Positions 9,030-17,284 of a stretch of 64,000 bases of DNA are shown piece after piece. Position 1 is the first letter of the stretch; every line of letters starts with the position of its first letter. The stretch comes from Pseudomonas lalkuanensis. Its GTDB lineage: Bacteria; Pseudomonadota; Gammaproteobacteria; Pseudomonadales; Pseudomonadaceae. The notes under the pieces were generated by a model, which was not told the DNA's origin, searched no databases, and saw nothing but the letters and a program-made list of their open reading frames with translations. The translations under genes and the position numbers were made by a program. The stretch lies in assembly GCF_008807375.1 (NCBI RefSeq), contig NZ_CP043311.1:5992954-6056953 (forward strand), read 5' to 3'.

Positions 9030-9052
9030 GGGAGCGAGGCCGGCCCGCTCCC
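9030..9052. repeat. REP-like inverted repeat between antiporter and GntR gene
   Basis: GGGAGCG ... CGCTCCC arms flank a GC-rich loop, part of the same family of short extragenic palindromes seen after uvrD. It lies 14 bp past the stop of the GntR gene and may also serve as its terminator. Confidence 0.5.
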
Positions 9053-9065
9053 GCGGAATGGCTGG

Positions 9066-9734
9066 TCAGCCGCTGCGGGCCTGGGCGAAGTCCAGTTCCA
9101 GCAGGTTGAGGAGGAATTGGCCGAAATAGGTGAGGTCCTGCTCGATGGCGAAGCGCGCGGCCTTGCCATCACCGGCCTGCAAGGCCTTGTAGGCATCTTC
9201 GTGGAAGTCGTTGAGACGCAACGACAGGTCCGCCTCGGTGAACAGGCGATTGAAGAAGGGGCCGACCTGCAGCCAGAGGTTTTCGATGGTGCGCAACAGG
9301 ACCGGGTTGCCACAGGCGCCATACAGCACCCGGTGGAACTGGCTGTTGTCGGTCAGGTAGCCCTGCACGTCGCGCTGCTCGATGGCAGCGTCCATGCGCT
9401 CCATGCAGCCCTGCAGGATATCCAGCTCGTCGGGGGAAAGCCGGCCCGCCGCCGCCTCCACCGCCATGCCTTCCAGCGCCATGCGCACCTGGAAGATCTG
9501 CTTGAAGCGTTCGCGGGTCATGGGCGGCACGCGCACCGAGCGCTGCGGCTCGCCCTCCAGGGCACCTTCGGCCACCAGGCGCTGCAAGGCGGCACGCACG
9601 GGCATCGGACTGGTGCCCCAGGCAGCGGCGAGATCGCGAATCTTCAGGCGCTCGCCGGGTTTGAAATGGCCTGCCAGCAGGCCCTCGCGTAGTCGTTGGT
9701 AAAGCTGTTCCTGCAGGTTCTCGGCCATGGGCAT
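9066..9734 (-). CDS. GntR-family (FadR/FCD subgroup) transcriptional regulator
   Basis: A 222-residue regulator. The N-terminal winged helix is visible (LYQRLREGLLAGHFKPGERL, DLAAAWGTSPMPVRAALQRLVAEGAL), followed by an FCD ligand-binding domain (FQVRMALEGMAVEAAAGRL, LTDNSQFHRVLYGACGNPVL). ATG at 9734 is used; ATG 9728 and TTG 9746 are alternatives without better ribosome sites. It is divergent from the aminotransferase-ligase pair, and two identical palindromes in the gap are its likely operators. The ligand is probably a substrate or intermediate of that pathway. Confidence 0.88.
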   Translation of the reverse strand: MPMAENLQEQLYQRLREGLLAGHFKPGERLKIRDLAAAWGTSPMPVRAALQRLVAEGALEGEPQRSVRVPPMTRERFKQIFQVRMALEGMAVEAAAGRLSPDELDILQGCMERMDAAIEQRDVQGYLTDNSQFHRVLYGACGNPVLLRTIENLWLQVGPFFNRLFTEADLSLRLNDFHEDAYKALQAGDGKAARFAIEQDLTYFGQFLLNLLELDFAQARSG

Positions 9735-9889
9735 ATCACCGTGCAAGGGCCGGCGGCGCCGGCAGTTGGTTCAGGGTCAGGCTGCAGTTACGCATGCTCT
9801 TGGTCGCCTTCTGTTGCTGGGTTGATCGCTCCGACCACGGGTCGAGTCCAGGCCAGCGGAGACTTTCCATCTGGTCTATCGTTCGATCC

Positions 9890-9901
9890 TGTGATCACAA
9901 A
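9890..9901. promoter_or_regulatory. Upstream operator copy for the GntR regulator
   Basis: TGTGATCACAAA contains the 10-bp palindrome TGTGATCACA, fitting the T-GT-N-AC-A pattern of FadR-type operators. Its centre lies 63 bp, six helical turns, from the centre of the identical downstream copy, so both would sit on one face of the helix. Confidence 0.65.
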
Positions 9902-9942
9902 TATGCTTTCAAGTTAATTTTCAGGGGCTTTTTTCGCAAGCC

Positions 9943-9971
9943 TTGACAGAATTGTGATCACAAAACACGAT
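9943..9971 (+). promoter_or_regulatory. Promoter of the aminotransferase-ligase operon with embedded operator
   Basis: A consensus -35 TTGACA is at 9943-9948. The operator TTGTGATCACAA at 9952-9963 fills the spacer, and a weak -10 (CACGAT) follows at a 17-bp spacing. A regulator bound in the spacer would block RNA polymerase, suggesting repression relieved by a ligand. Confidence 0.6.
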
Positions 9972-9999
9972 GTGCAGAAATTCGAACGAGGTGTTCAAC

Positions 10000-11391
10000 A
10001 TGACTGCCAGTGGAATCAGCCAAGCCGCCGTGGAAACTTTTGCCGCCCGCGAGCGCGCCCGTTTCCTGGAGCGCAATCCGAAATCCGTCGCCCTCGCCGA
10101 ACGCGCGCACAAGTCCCTCTACGCCGGCGTGCCGATGCACTGGATGGCCGACTGGTCCACGCCTTGCCCGCTGTTCGTCGAGCGCGCCAAGGGCGCCCGC
10201 TTCTATGACGTCGACGGCCATGAGTACATCGACTTCTGCCTGGGCGACACCGGCACCATGTTCGGCCACTCCCCGGACCCCATCGCCCGCGCCATCGCCG
10301 AGCAGGCCAACAACGGCCTGACCACCATGCTGCCGGGTGAAGACGCCGTGGTCTGCGGCGAGCTGCTGGCCCAGCGCTTCGGCCTGCCCTACTGGCAGGT
10401 GACCGCCACCGCCACCGACTCCAACCGCTACGTGCTGCGCTGGGCCCGCGCCATCACCCAGCGCAAGACCCTGCTGGTGTTCGACGGCTGCTATCACGGT
10501 ACCGTCGACGACGTGATGGTGCGCTATCGCGATGGCGAGACCGTGCCGCGCTCCGGCCTGGTGGGCCAGGCCTACGACCTGACCCAATACAGCCGCTCCA
10601 TCCCCTTCAACGACGTCGAAGCGCTGGAAGCCGCGCTGGCCAAGGGCGATGTCTGCGCCCTGCTCTGCGAACCGGCCATGACCAACATCGGCATGGTCCT
10701 GCCCGATCCGGGCTTCATGCAGAAGTGCCGCGAGCTGACCCGCAAGTACGGCAGCCTGCTGATCATCGACGAAACCCACACCATCTCGACCGACATCGGC
10801 GGCTGCACCCGCCTGTGGAACCTCGACCCGGACTTCTTCGTGGTCGGCAAGCCGATCGCCGGCGGTGTGCCCTGCGGCATCTTCGGCTGCAGCGCGGAGA
10901 TGGCGGAACGGATGCTCGCCTCACGCAAGAAGGCCCAGGAAGACAGCCACGGTCACGGCCACAGCGGCATGGGCACCACCCTCTCGGCCAACGCCCTGGC
11001 CATGCATTGCATGCGTGCCAACCTGGAACAGGTGATGACCCAGGCCGCCTACGACCACATGCTGCCGCTGGCCAAGCGGCTGGCCGACGGCTTCCGCAGC
11101 CTGATCGCCAAGTACGACCTGAAGTGGTCGGTGACTGAACTCGGCGCCCGCAGCGAATTCCAGTTCTGCCCGGTGTCGCCGCGTACCGGCGCCGAGGCCG
11201 AAGCCGCCTTCCACGACGAGCTGCAGATGGCCCTCCACCTCTACCTGATCAACCGCGGCATCCTGATCACGCCGTTCCACAACATGACCCTCTGCTGCCC
11301 GGCCACCACCGCAGCCGACGTGGATGAGCTGATCGCCACCCTGGACGAAGCCATCGGCGAGCTGCTGGCCATCCCCGGCGTCCGCGAGTGA
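10000..11391 (+). CDS. Class III PLP-dependent aminotransferase
   Basis: A 463-residue fold-type I enzyme of the subgroup that includes glutamate-1-semialdehyde aminomutase. Seen: FCLGDTGTMFGHSPDPIA near 80, VFDGCYHGTVDDVM near 162, IIDETHTISTDIGG with Asp257, and the Schiff-base Lys284 in VVGKPIAGGVPCG. Subgroup members act as transaminases on amines or amino acids in catabolic operons. GAGGTG precedes the ATG at 10000, favoured over 9970. It is followed by a glutamine synthetase-like ligase and controlled by the divergent GntR gene, suggesting degradation of an amine or unusual amino acid. The substrate is unknown. Confidence 0.87.
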   Translation: MTASGISQAAVETFAARERARFLERNPKSVALAERAHKSLYAGVPMHWMADWSTPCPLFVERAKGARFYDVDGHEYIDFCLGDTGTMFGHSPDPIARAIAEQANNGLTTMLPGEDAVVCGELLAQRFGLPYWQVTATATDSNRYVLRWARAITQRKTLLVFDGCYHGTVDDVMVRYRDGETVPRSGLVGQAYDLTQYSRSIPFNDVEALEAALAKGDVCALLCEPAMTNIGMVLPDPGFMQKCRELTRKYGSLLIIDETHTISTDIGGCTRLWNLDPDFFVVGKPIAGGVPCGIFGCSAEMAERMLASRKKAQEDSHGHGHSGMGTTLSANALAMHCMRANLEQVMTQAAYDHMLPLAKRLADGFRSLIAKYDLKWSVTELGARSEFQFCPVSPRTGAEAEAAFHDELQMALHLYLINRGILITPFHNMTLCCPATTAADVDELIATLDEAIGELLAIPGVRE

Positions 11392-11406
11392 GCCACGTGA
11401 ACGAAC

Positions 11407-11457
11407 GTAGGATGGGTTGAGCGAAGCGATACCCATCAAGCCCGACGATGGGGTATT
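11407..11457. repeat. REP-like repeat between aminotransferase and ligase genes
   Basis: GTAGGATGGGTTGAGCGAAG followed by GATACCCATC forms a GATGGGT...ACCCATC hairpin, with a further GATGGGGT nearby. This is the widely scattered Pseudomonas extragenic repeat type. It interrupts the pair but need not end transcription. Confidence 0.65.
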
Positions 11458-11494
11458 GCCTCATCAAAGACAGGCCAACCACCGAGCCCTGACC

Positions 11495-12862
11495 ATGCAA
11501 TTCGCCAATCCCCAGGAAGCCCGCGACTTCCTCGAACAACATCCCGAGGTGCGCAGCATCGAGCTGATGCTGATCGACGCCAACGGCATTCCGCGCGGCA
11601 AGCTGCTGCACCGTGACGAACTGTTGCCGATCTTCGAGAACGGCCGCCCGCTCCCCAGCTCCATCCTCTCCCTGACCATCCAGGGCGAGGACGTCGAAGC
11701 CAGTGGCCTGGTCTGGGAAGTCGCCGACGCCGACTGCTGGACCTACCCGGTGCCCGGCTCGCTGTCGCTGCAGCCCTGGCGCGCCACGCCCACCGGCCAG
11801 GTGCAGGTGAGCATGCACCCGACCCAGGGACTGCCCGCGACCCCCGGCGACCCGCGCCATGTGCTGGCACGCACCATCGACCGCCTCAAGGCCGACGGCT
11901 ACCACCCGGTGATGGCGGTGGAACTGGAGTTCTACCTGCTGGACAAGCATCGCGACGCCAACGGTCGTCCGCAGCCGGCGCTGCAGGCGAACGGCGTGCG
12001 CCCGCAGGCCCCCCAGGTTTATGGCGTCTACGAGTTGGAGCAACTGCAGCCCTTCCTCGATGACCTCTACGCCGCGTGCGAGGTCCAGGGCCTGCCGGTG
12101 CGCACCGCCATCTCCGAGTACGCGCCCGGCCAGCTGGAACTGACCCTGGAGCACCGCTTCGACGCGCTCCAGGCGGTGGACGAAGGCATCCGCTACAAGC
12201 GCCTGGTCAAGGGCGTCGCCAACAAGCACGGGCTGGTTGCATGCTTCATGGCCAAGCCTTTCGGCGACCTCGCCGGCAGCGGCCTGCACATGCACGTGAG
12301 CCTGGCCGACGAGCAGGGCAACAACCTGATGGCCAGCGAAAACCCGCACGGCACGCCGCTGCTGCGCCATGCCATCGGCGGCATGATGGCGACGCTGAAC
12401 GACGCGCTGGCGATCTTCTGCCCCAACGCCAACTCCTACCGTCGCTTCCAGGCCAACAGCTATGCGCCGTTGGCGAAAAGCTGGGGCGTGAACAACCGCA
12501 CGGTGTCCTTCCGCGTACCGGGTGGCCCGGCCAAGAGTCGTCACGTGGAACACCGCATCTGCGGCGCCGACGCCAACCCCTACCTGGCGGCCGCGGCGAT
12601 CCTTGCCGGCATCCACAAGGGCATCCGCGAGCAGATCGATCCGGGTGAGCCCATCGTCGGCAACGGCTACGAGCAGGCCCGCGAAACCCTGCCCACCGAC
12701 TGGCTCACCGCCCTGCGCAACCTGGAGCAGTCGACCTGGGCCAGGGACGCCCTGGGCGAGGACTTCCTGAAGATCTTCCTCGCCATCAAGTGGGAAGAAT
12801 TCCGCCAGTTCGTCAGCGAAGTGGGTGAGCAGGATTGGCGCTGGTACCTGACCCACGCCTGA
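11495..12862 (+). CDS. Glutamine synthetase family ligase (PuuA/GlnA3-like)
   Basis: A 455-residue glutamine synthetase-fold enzyme. It has an N-terminal beta-grasp domain (SIELMLIDANGIPRGKLL) and a catalytic domain with AVELEFYLLD, GSGLHMHVSL, PNANSYRRFQ, NRTVSFRVPG and ADANPYLAAAAILAG. Pseudomonas has many such paralogues that gamma-glutamylate amines (PuuA/SpuI group) rather than ammonia; pairing with an aminotransferase supports that. The start at 11495 is preferred over an upstream frame passing through the repeat, though its ribosome site is weak. A hairpin follows the stop. Confidence 0.87.
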   Translation: MQFANPQEARDFLEQHPEVRSIELMLIDANGIPRGKLLHRDELLPIFENGRPLPSSILSLTIQGEDVEASGLVWEVADADCWTYPVPGSLSLQPWRATPTGQVQVSMHPTQGLPATPGDPRHVLARTIDRLKADGYHPVMAVELEFYLLDKHRDANGRPQPALQANGVRPQAPQVYGVYELEQLQPFLDDLYAACEVQGLPVRTAISEYAPGQLELTLEHRFDALQAVDEGIRYKRLVKGVANKHGLVACFMAKPFGDLAGSGLHMHVSLADEQGNNLMASENPHGTPLLRHAIGGMMATLNDALAIFCPNANSYRRFQANSYAPLAKSWGVNNRTVSFRVPGGPAKSRHVEHRICGADANPYLAAAAILAGIHKGIREQIDPGEPIVGNGYEQARETLPTDWLTALRNLEQSTWARDALGEDFLKIFLAIKWEEFRQFVSEVGEQDWRWYLTHA

Positions 12863-12884
12863 TGGCGGACGCAAGGTCCGACAG

Positions 12885-12911
12885 AGTGCCCGGCCGGTCC
12901 GGCCGGGCACT
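12885..12911 (+). terminator. Strong hairpin after the ligase gene
   Basis: AGTGCCCGGCC / GGCCGGGCACT is a near-perfect GC-rich stem 22 bp after the stop codon. Only a short T-run follows, so it is a probable intrinsic terminator of moderate strength. Confidence 0.7.
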
Positions 12912-12971
12912 GATGTTTCCCCGGGCGGCTGCTAGGCTGAAGGTCATTCCCTACCCTTCCAGGCCCGCCCG

Positions 12972-13766
12972 ATGAAGGCTGCGATGTTCGCGCTGCTGTT
13001 CCTGGCCCTCGGCGTCTGCCAAGCGGAGCCACTGCGCATCGGCCTGGAAAGCCACGACTACCTCCCTTATTACCGCGCCCTCCCCGGCAAGCCCGCCGAA
13101 GGCTATGCGATCGCTGTTCTGCAGCTCTTTGCCTCCAGCCAGGGCCTCGCCCTCGAACTGGAAGCCCTGCCGATCAACCGCCTGCACCGTAATCTGCAGA
13201 CCACCGACCGGCTGACGCTGGTGTTCCCCGACAACCCCGCCTGGTCGCGCCAGCTCAAGGGCGATGCGCGCATGCATTACAGCCGTCCGGTGATCCGCGT
13301 GGTGGATGGCAGCCTGGTGCTGCGCGAACACCTGGGACGGGGTGTCGACTCGGTACGGCGCCTCGGCACCGTGCGCGGTTTCACCCCGGAAGCCTGGCAG
13401 GAACGCCTGCGTGACGGCCAGGTGCAGCTGGTGGAAGCCAGCGACATCGCCAGCCTGGTGCGCATGCTGCTGCGCCTGCGCATCGATGCCATCTACGCCA
13501 ACCCGGAAGTGCTGCATCACTACCTGGAGACCAGCACCAACCTGGGTGGCGACCGCCTGTTGCTGGACCCGGATTTACCCCTGGCGCAGACCGCCTTCCA
13601 CGCCAGCAGCCTGAAGCACCCGGAGGTACTCGAAGCCTTTGACCGCTTCCTGGTCGAGCAGAGTGGCGAGCTGGCGCAGCTGCGCCGCGAACACGGCCTG
13701 GCCTGCGGTCCCAGCGACCTGGTGGAAGAACGGCCCGCCTGCCAACAACCCGCCAAGGCGCCCTGA
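12972..13766 (+). CDS. Periplasmic substrate-binding protein-like (SBP_bac_3 type), orphan
   Basis: A 264-residue secreted protein with an 18-residue signal peptide ending CQA. The mature part starts EPLRIGLESHDYLPYY and has the bilobed solute-binding pattern of amino-acid ABC transporters (YSRPVIRVVDGSLVLREHLG, LRIDAIYANPEVLHHYL). No permease or ATPase gene is adjacent. Such orphans are common in Pseudomonas and may feed another transporter. No lipobox is seen. Confidence 0.75.
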   Translation: MKAAMFALLFLALGVCQAEPLRIGLESHDYLPYYRALPGKPAEGYAIAVLQLFASSQGLALELEALPINRLHRNLQTTDRLTLVFPDNPAWSRQLKGDARMHYSRPVIRVVDGSLVLREHLGRGVDSVRRLGTVRGFTPEAWQERLRDGQVQLVEASDIASLVRMLLRLRIDAIYANPEVLHHYLETSTNLGGDRLLLDPDLPLAQTAFHASSLKHPEVLEAFDRFLVEQSGELAQLRREHGLACGPSDLVEERPACQQPAKAP

Positions 13767-13875
13767 CCACAAGGTTATCCACAGCAGGTCCCGGATTTGC
13801 GCGGCACTGCGACTGTGGCGCCCAGGCGCCGACCCGCGTCTATCCCGGACAGACCCCACAGCGACGAGGCCAGTA

Positions 13876-14358
13876 ATGGAACCCGGAACCGCACAACTGT
13901 CGATGACCGTCCTGATGACCCCGGACATGGCCAATTTCTCCGGCAACGTCCACGGCGGCACCCTGCTCAAGTACCTCGATGAAGTGGCCTACGCCTGCGC
14001 CAGCCGCTACGCCGGCCGCTACGTCGTCACCCTCTCGGTGGACCAGGTGATCTTCCGCGAGCCCATTCACGTGGGCGAACTGGTCACCTTCCTCGCTTCG
14101 GTGAACTACACCGGCAACACCTCGATGGAAGTCGGTATCAAGGTGGTCACCGAGAACATCCGTGAGCGTTCGGTGCGCCACACCAACAGCTGCTTCTTCA
14201 CCATGGTGGCCCTGGATGACGAGCGGCGCCCCGCTGCGGTTCCGCCGCTGCAGCCGGCATCCCCCGACGAAAAGCGCCGTTACGCCCAGGCCAAGCAGCG
14301 CCGCCAGATCCGCCAGGAACTGGAACAGCGCTACCAGGAAATGCGCGAGGGCAACTGA
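13876..14358 (+). CDS. Acyl-CoA thioesterase, hotdog fold (YciA/BACH type)
   Basis: A 160-residue hotdog thioesterase that hydrolyses acyl-CoA in the cytosol. The active-site helix NVHGGTLLKYLDEVAYACAS has Asn24, His26 and Asp35. It is followed by VSVDQVIFREPIHVGELV-like strands and CFFTMVALDD. The tail is charged. An exact DnaA box (13775-13783) lies in the gap before it. Confidence 0.88.
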   Translation: MEPGTAQLSMTVLMTPDMANFSGNVHGGTLLKYLDEVAYACASRYAGRYVVTLSVDQVIFREPIHVGELVTFLASVNYTGNTSMEVGIKVVTENIRERSVRHTNSCFFTMVALDDERRPAAVPPLQPASPDEKRRYAQAKQRRQIRQELEQRYQEMREGN

Positions 14359-14582
14359 GCCCTCGCTTTTCCACCCTGTTCCCCAAAATCAGTGGAAGGG
14401 CCTGTGGGTAAGGTGTAGACCGAGTTCCAGACCCCGCGCCACGCGGGCCTCCCCATGATTTGGCGATTTTCTGAACGATTTCAACGACTTGGCCTGTGCA
14501 CTGCTCACAGTTGCTGTGCAACAGGCTGTTGATAACCTGTTCGGATTCTGCTCTGGGCCCCGCCATTACTGGCCTCCCGACG

Positions 14583-14599
14583 ATTGATCAACTTCTGAT
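14583..14599. repeat. TGATCA pair, first copy
   Basis: TGATCA-ACTTC-TGATCA, two 6-bp palindromes 11 bp apart. The same layout recurs at 15254 and 15574, each near the end of a type A unit of the array. Eleven bp is one helical turn, suggesting a dimeric protein bound on one face, or paired GATC methylation sites. Confidence 0.6.
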
Positions 14600-15253
14600 C
14601 AATCTTTCGCAGCCGCGAAACACCTGGCCCGGCACCGGGCCGCCTCCCGGCTGTAATTCCCATTGCAGAGCCGTTTCCCCCATTTTCCGTGGATGCCACT
14701 GTGGATAAATTGTCGATGGATGCCTGGGAAGCAGGCACGACGCAGCTTTCCACCATCCGGCTATTTTTCGAGCAAAATCATAGGGATAACTGCTTCGTTG
14801 CACACAATATCTGTGCAGCCATCTGTGAATAACTTGTGAGGACAATGCTGAAATCCCCGCGACCCGTGACCTGCAGGGCATTGATCAGTTTTCACACAAG
14901 TCTGATTGGATACCCTCCTGCTGTGAATAACAGATTGACGCCGTCGCCGGATGGAGGACGTTCCCTCGGCAATGGACGGCTCATCCGTGGGTATCAAGCG
15001 CTGTTTCGACCCCGATTCGCGTGCTCGTCAGCGATCTGTTCACAGGTTGGCGGAGTTTTTACCCAGATCCCGTGGATGCTGTTGTGGATAAGCTGTAGTT
15101 CGAATGCCAGGCGCCAGAGCAGCCGCGGCTTTTCGCGTCTTGTTCATTTTTCGTTCTGATTCAAATACTTGGCCCACAAATTCTGTGTAGCCATCTGTGG
15201 ATAAGCTGTTTGGACATGGTTGTGGCCCAGCAAGGATGCGGCCTGTGACGTTG

Positions 15254-15270
15254 TGATCACTATTTGATCA
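15254..15270. repeat. TGATCA pair, second copy
   Basis: TGATCA-CTATT-TGATCA with the same 11-bp period as the first copy. The spacer differs, so the conserved element is the pair of palindromes and not a long repeat. Confidence 0.6.
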
Positions 15271-15573
15271 GCCTTGCCGGCGGAATCGGGCAGCGTTCCG
15301 CCAGGCCAGGCCCGGTCGATCTCCGCGCCATCAATCCACAAGCGCCATCACCAGCAACTCCACGCTTGTGCCCAAATTGCGTGGACTGGTCTGTGCATAA
15401 GTTGTCCATGGATGGCTGCAGGCCAGGCAGTGCAAGGCCTGCTGAAGAACGTACATTTTTCGAGCAATATCAACGAGTTAACCAGCCGGATGCACACAGG
15501 ATCTGTGCACCCCGCTGTGGATAGCCTGTGAGGACAGCGCTGCAGCCTACGAATGGCGGGCCTTGCGCGCGAC

Positions 15574-15590
15574 TGATCAATAAGTGATCA
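15574..15590. repeat. TGATCA pair, third copy
   Basis: TGATCA-ATAAG-TGATCA, ending the last type A unit just before the convergent end of the cytochrome-lectin gene. In the second type A unit only one intact TGATCA (14882-14887) remains. Confidence 0.6.
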
Positions 15591-15607
15591 GGCGCCCCAC
15601 GGCCGAC

Positions 15608-17008
15608 TTATCCCCCGCAACAACCGCAGACCGACATGGCGCCGGGCTCCGTGGTCTTCCAGTTACCGTTCCAGCCGCCCTTGTTGCTGCACACCTGCGG
15701 ACAGGTCTGCGCGGCCTGGCCGTTGTTCCAGATAGGACCGGCCTGCACGTCCTGCGGCGTGGTGCACTGGCCCTGCATCACGTCATCGAAGATGTGGCTC
15801 AGCTTCGCCCAGGGGATGGTGTTGCTGTTCCCGCTGCCATTGAAGTTGTGGCAACCAAAGCAGTTGGAGATGAACGACTGGGTCGGGTCCACGTTCTGGT
15901 AGGTGGTTTCCATCACGGTGTTGGCCAGGCGCATGGAGCCGCGCTGGTTGGAGAAGTTGGAGGACGGCTGGGTGACGTCGTTCTCCCAGATGGCGCCGAC
16001 ATTCATGTAGTTCTGCCAGACGGCCATCGGATTGTCGCTGGACAGCGCCGAGAGGAAGCCCTGGATCTGGGTATTGAGGCTATCGATGTCGGCGATGTTG
16101 TCCGAGGCCTCGTGGTCCGAGACATCGGTGCCGTCGTGGTAGACCCGGCAGATTTCCGAAGGCGTGCCGGTGAGGCTGGAGCTCGGCTGCGCCTGGTTCA
16201 TGTTGCAGCTCGCGGGTGGGTTATCCACAGCGCAGGTGGCGCTGGTGAAGGACCAGCCACCTGCAGGCGCAGTGGCCGGGTTGCTGCATTCCGGCACGTT
16301 GCTGCGGTGCTCGAAGGTGGCCCAGATGAACTCCGGGTGCAGCGCGGTGGCGATGGCCATGTGGAATCCGACCATGCCCAGCAGTTCATTGCCCGGCACA
16401 CCGTCCACGTTGGCTTCGATCCAGAAGTAGTCGGGTTTGTCGGCATCCGTGATGATTCGCCACGCACTCTTCAGCTCGGTGGTTCCACTCGGGTAGTTCA
16501 GCGCGCTCTGGATCTGCGGGATGTTGCAAAGGCTCTGGCTGAAGCGGATCTCGTAGAAGACCACGTTGCCGTTCTGGTCGAAGATGGTGTCGCCGCCACC
16601 AGCCTGGCCGGTGCGATCCGGAATCTGGAAGGGGGTGTCGGCGGCCGCGGGCTTCTCCCGGTGCACGAACACCCGTTCGGCCTGCTGCGACGGGTCGCAG
16701 GAGTTGGTTCCGCTGGCCTGGAGGATCGGGTAGTTGGCGTTGACCTGGAAGTTGCGCAGGCTGGGGTCGCTGGTCGATGGGCTGACCAGTTGGAAGAACC
16801 ATTGCCAGGCAAACTGGTAGAAGTCGCAGAAGTCTGCGTTGCTGCCTTCGGGTATCTCGCTGGGCGGGTTGGGGCTGGTGATCCAGTCCTGGCTGGCACT
16901 GCAGGCGGGGCTCGCCGCTTGTGCCGGGCCGGCCACCAGCAAGGGACTGGCGCAGGCAAGCATCAGGACCAGCAGCCAGGCGACACGGAATGTCCTTGTA
17001 GCGTTCAT
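15608..17008 (-). CDS. Secreted cytochrome c-like protein with C-terminal MVL (mannan-binding) lectin-like domain
   Basis: A 466-residue exported protein with a signal peptide of about 31 residues ending AQA. The central region (WATFEHRSNVPEC, MGVGFH-like segments) matches no family I can name. A single haem c motif CFGCH is at 383-387. The last 47 residues (DVQAGPIWNNGQAA ... GGWNGNWKTTEPGAMSVC) look like one repeat of MVL, a mannan-binding lectin, here with extra Cys (CPQVC, CGCCGG) that may form disulfides. It may bind a glycan while carrying a haem. The partner is unknown. It is flanked by the DnaA-box array and the copper genes. Confidence 0.75.
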   Translation of the reverse strand: MNATRTFRVAWLLVLMLACASPLLVAGPAQAASPACSASQDWITSPNPPSEIPEGSNADFCDFYQFAWQWFFQLVSPSTSDPSLRNFQVNANYPILQASGTNSCDPSQQAERVFVHREKPAAADTPFQIPDRTGQAGGGDTIFDQNGNVVFYEIRFSQSLCNIPQIQSALNYPSGTTELKSAWRIITDADKPDYFWIEANVDGVPGNELLGMVGFHMAIATALHPEFIWATFEHRSNVPECSNPATAPAGGWSFTSATCAVDNPPASCNMNQAQPSSSLTGTPSEICRVYHDGTDVSDHEASDNIADIDSLNTQIQGFLSALSSDNPMAVWQNYMNVGAIWENDVTQPSSNFSNQRGSMRLANTVMETTYQNVDPTQSFISNCFGCHNFNGSGNSNTIPWAKLSHIFDDVMQGQCTTPQDVQAGPIWNNGQAAQTCPQVCSNKGGWNGNWKTTEPGAMSVCGCCGG

Positions 17009-17284
17009 CTTCCCTCTCCTTTTCTGCTCATCAGGGCACGGGCTGGCGGAGCGCTGCGAAACACGCAGCGCCCTGGCCCAAGCGGTGCATCGCCAGGGAA
17101 CAGTGAGGGCAGATGATTCAAGCGGGGCCGCGCAATGCGCGGCGCTGGCGTCCTGCCGGCGGGTGCTCCATGCGATGGAATCAGGCTAGAAGAGGCGCCG
17201 CGCCTCGGCAAACCATGCCGCCGAGCGGCATTGTGGATAACTGGGCGGGGAAGGCGCGGGGCCGGTCGACCCCGCGAGGAGGCG

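Larger units (their letters stand above)
14402..15592 (+). repeat. Non-coding array of nine DnaA-box-like cores with paired TGATCA motifs
   Basis: No convincing gene lies between 14359 and 15607. The stretch holds nine copies, all in one orientation, of a degenerate 15-bp core close to CTGTGGATAAGCTGT, starting at 14402, 14523, 14699, 14823, 14921, 15082, 15195, 15391 and 15515. Three contain exact DnaA boxes (14700, 15083, 15196). Two longer units alternate. Unit A starts near ATTTTTCG and ends in TGATCA-N5-TGATCA (starts near 14465, 14763, 15146, 15456). Unit D has CGTGGATGC before the core and ATGGATGCC after it (near 14688, 15071, 15380). Possible roles are DnaA titration, a regulatory locus or a vestigial origin. 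Confidence 0.75.

Noticed and set aside
12541..12556. Second parS site in the ligase gene
   Set aside because: Only the right half (CACGTGGAACA) matches; the left arm is not symmetric.
14836..15531. Short plus-strand frames inside the repeat array
   Set aside because: They lack ribosome sites and known motifs, and the repeat units cross them in different frames.
14402..15592. CRISPR array
   Set aside because: Repeats are degenerate, unevenly spaced at 98-196 bp, and no cas gene is present.
15584..17116. 510-residue plus-strand open frame
   Set aside because: Antisense to the exported cytochrome-lectin gene, whose signal peptide and haem motif show the true strand.
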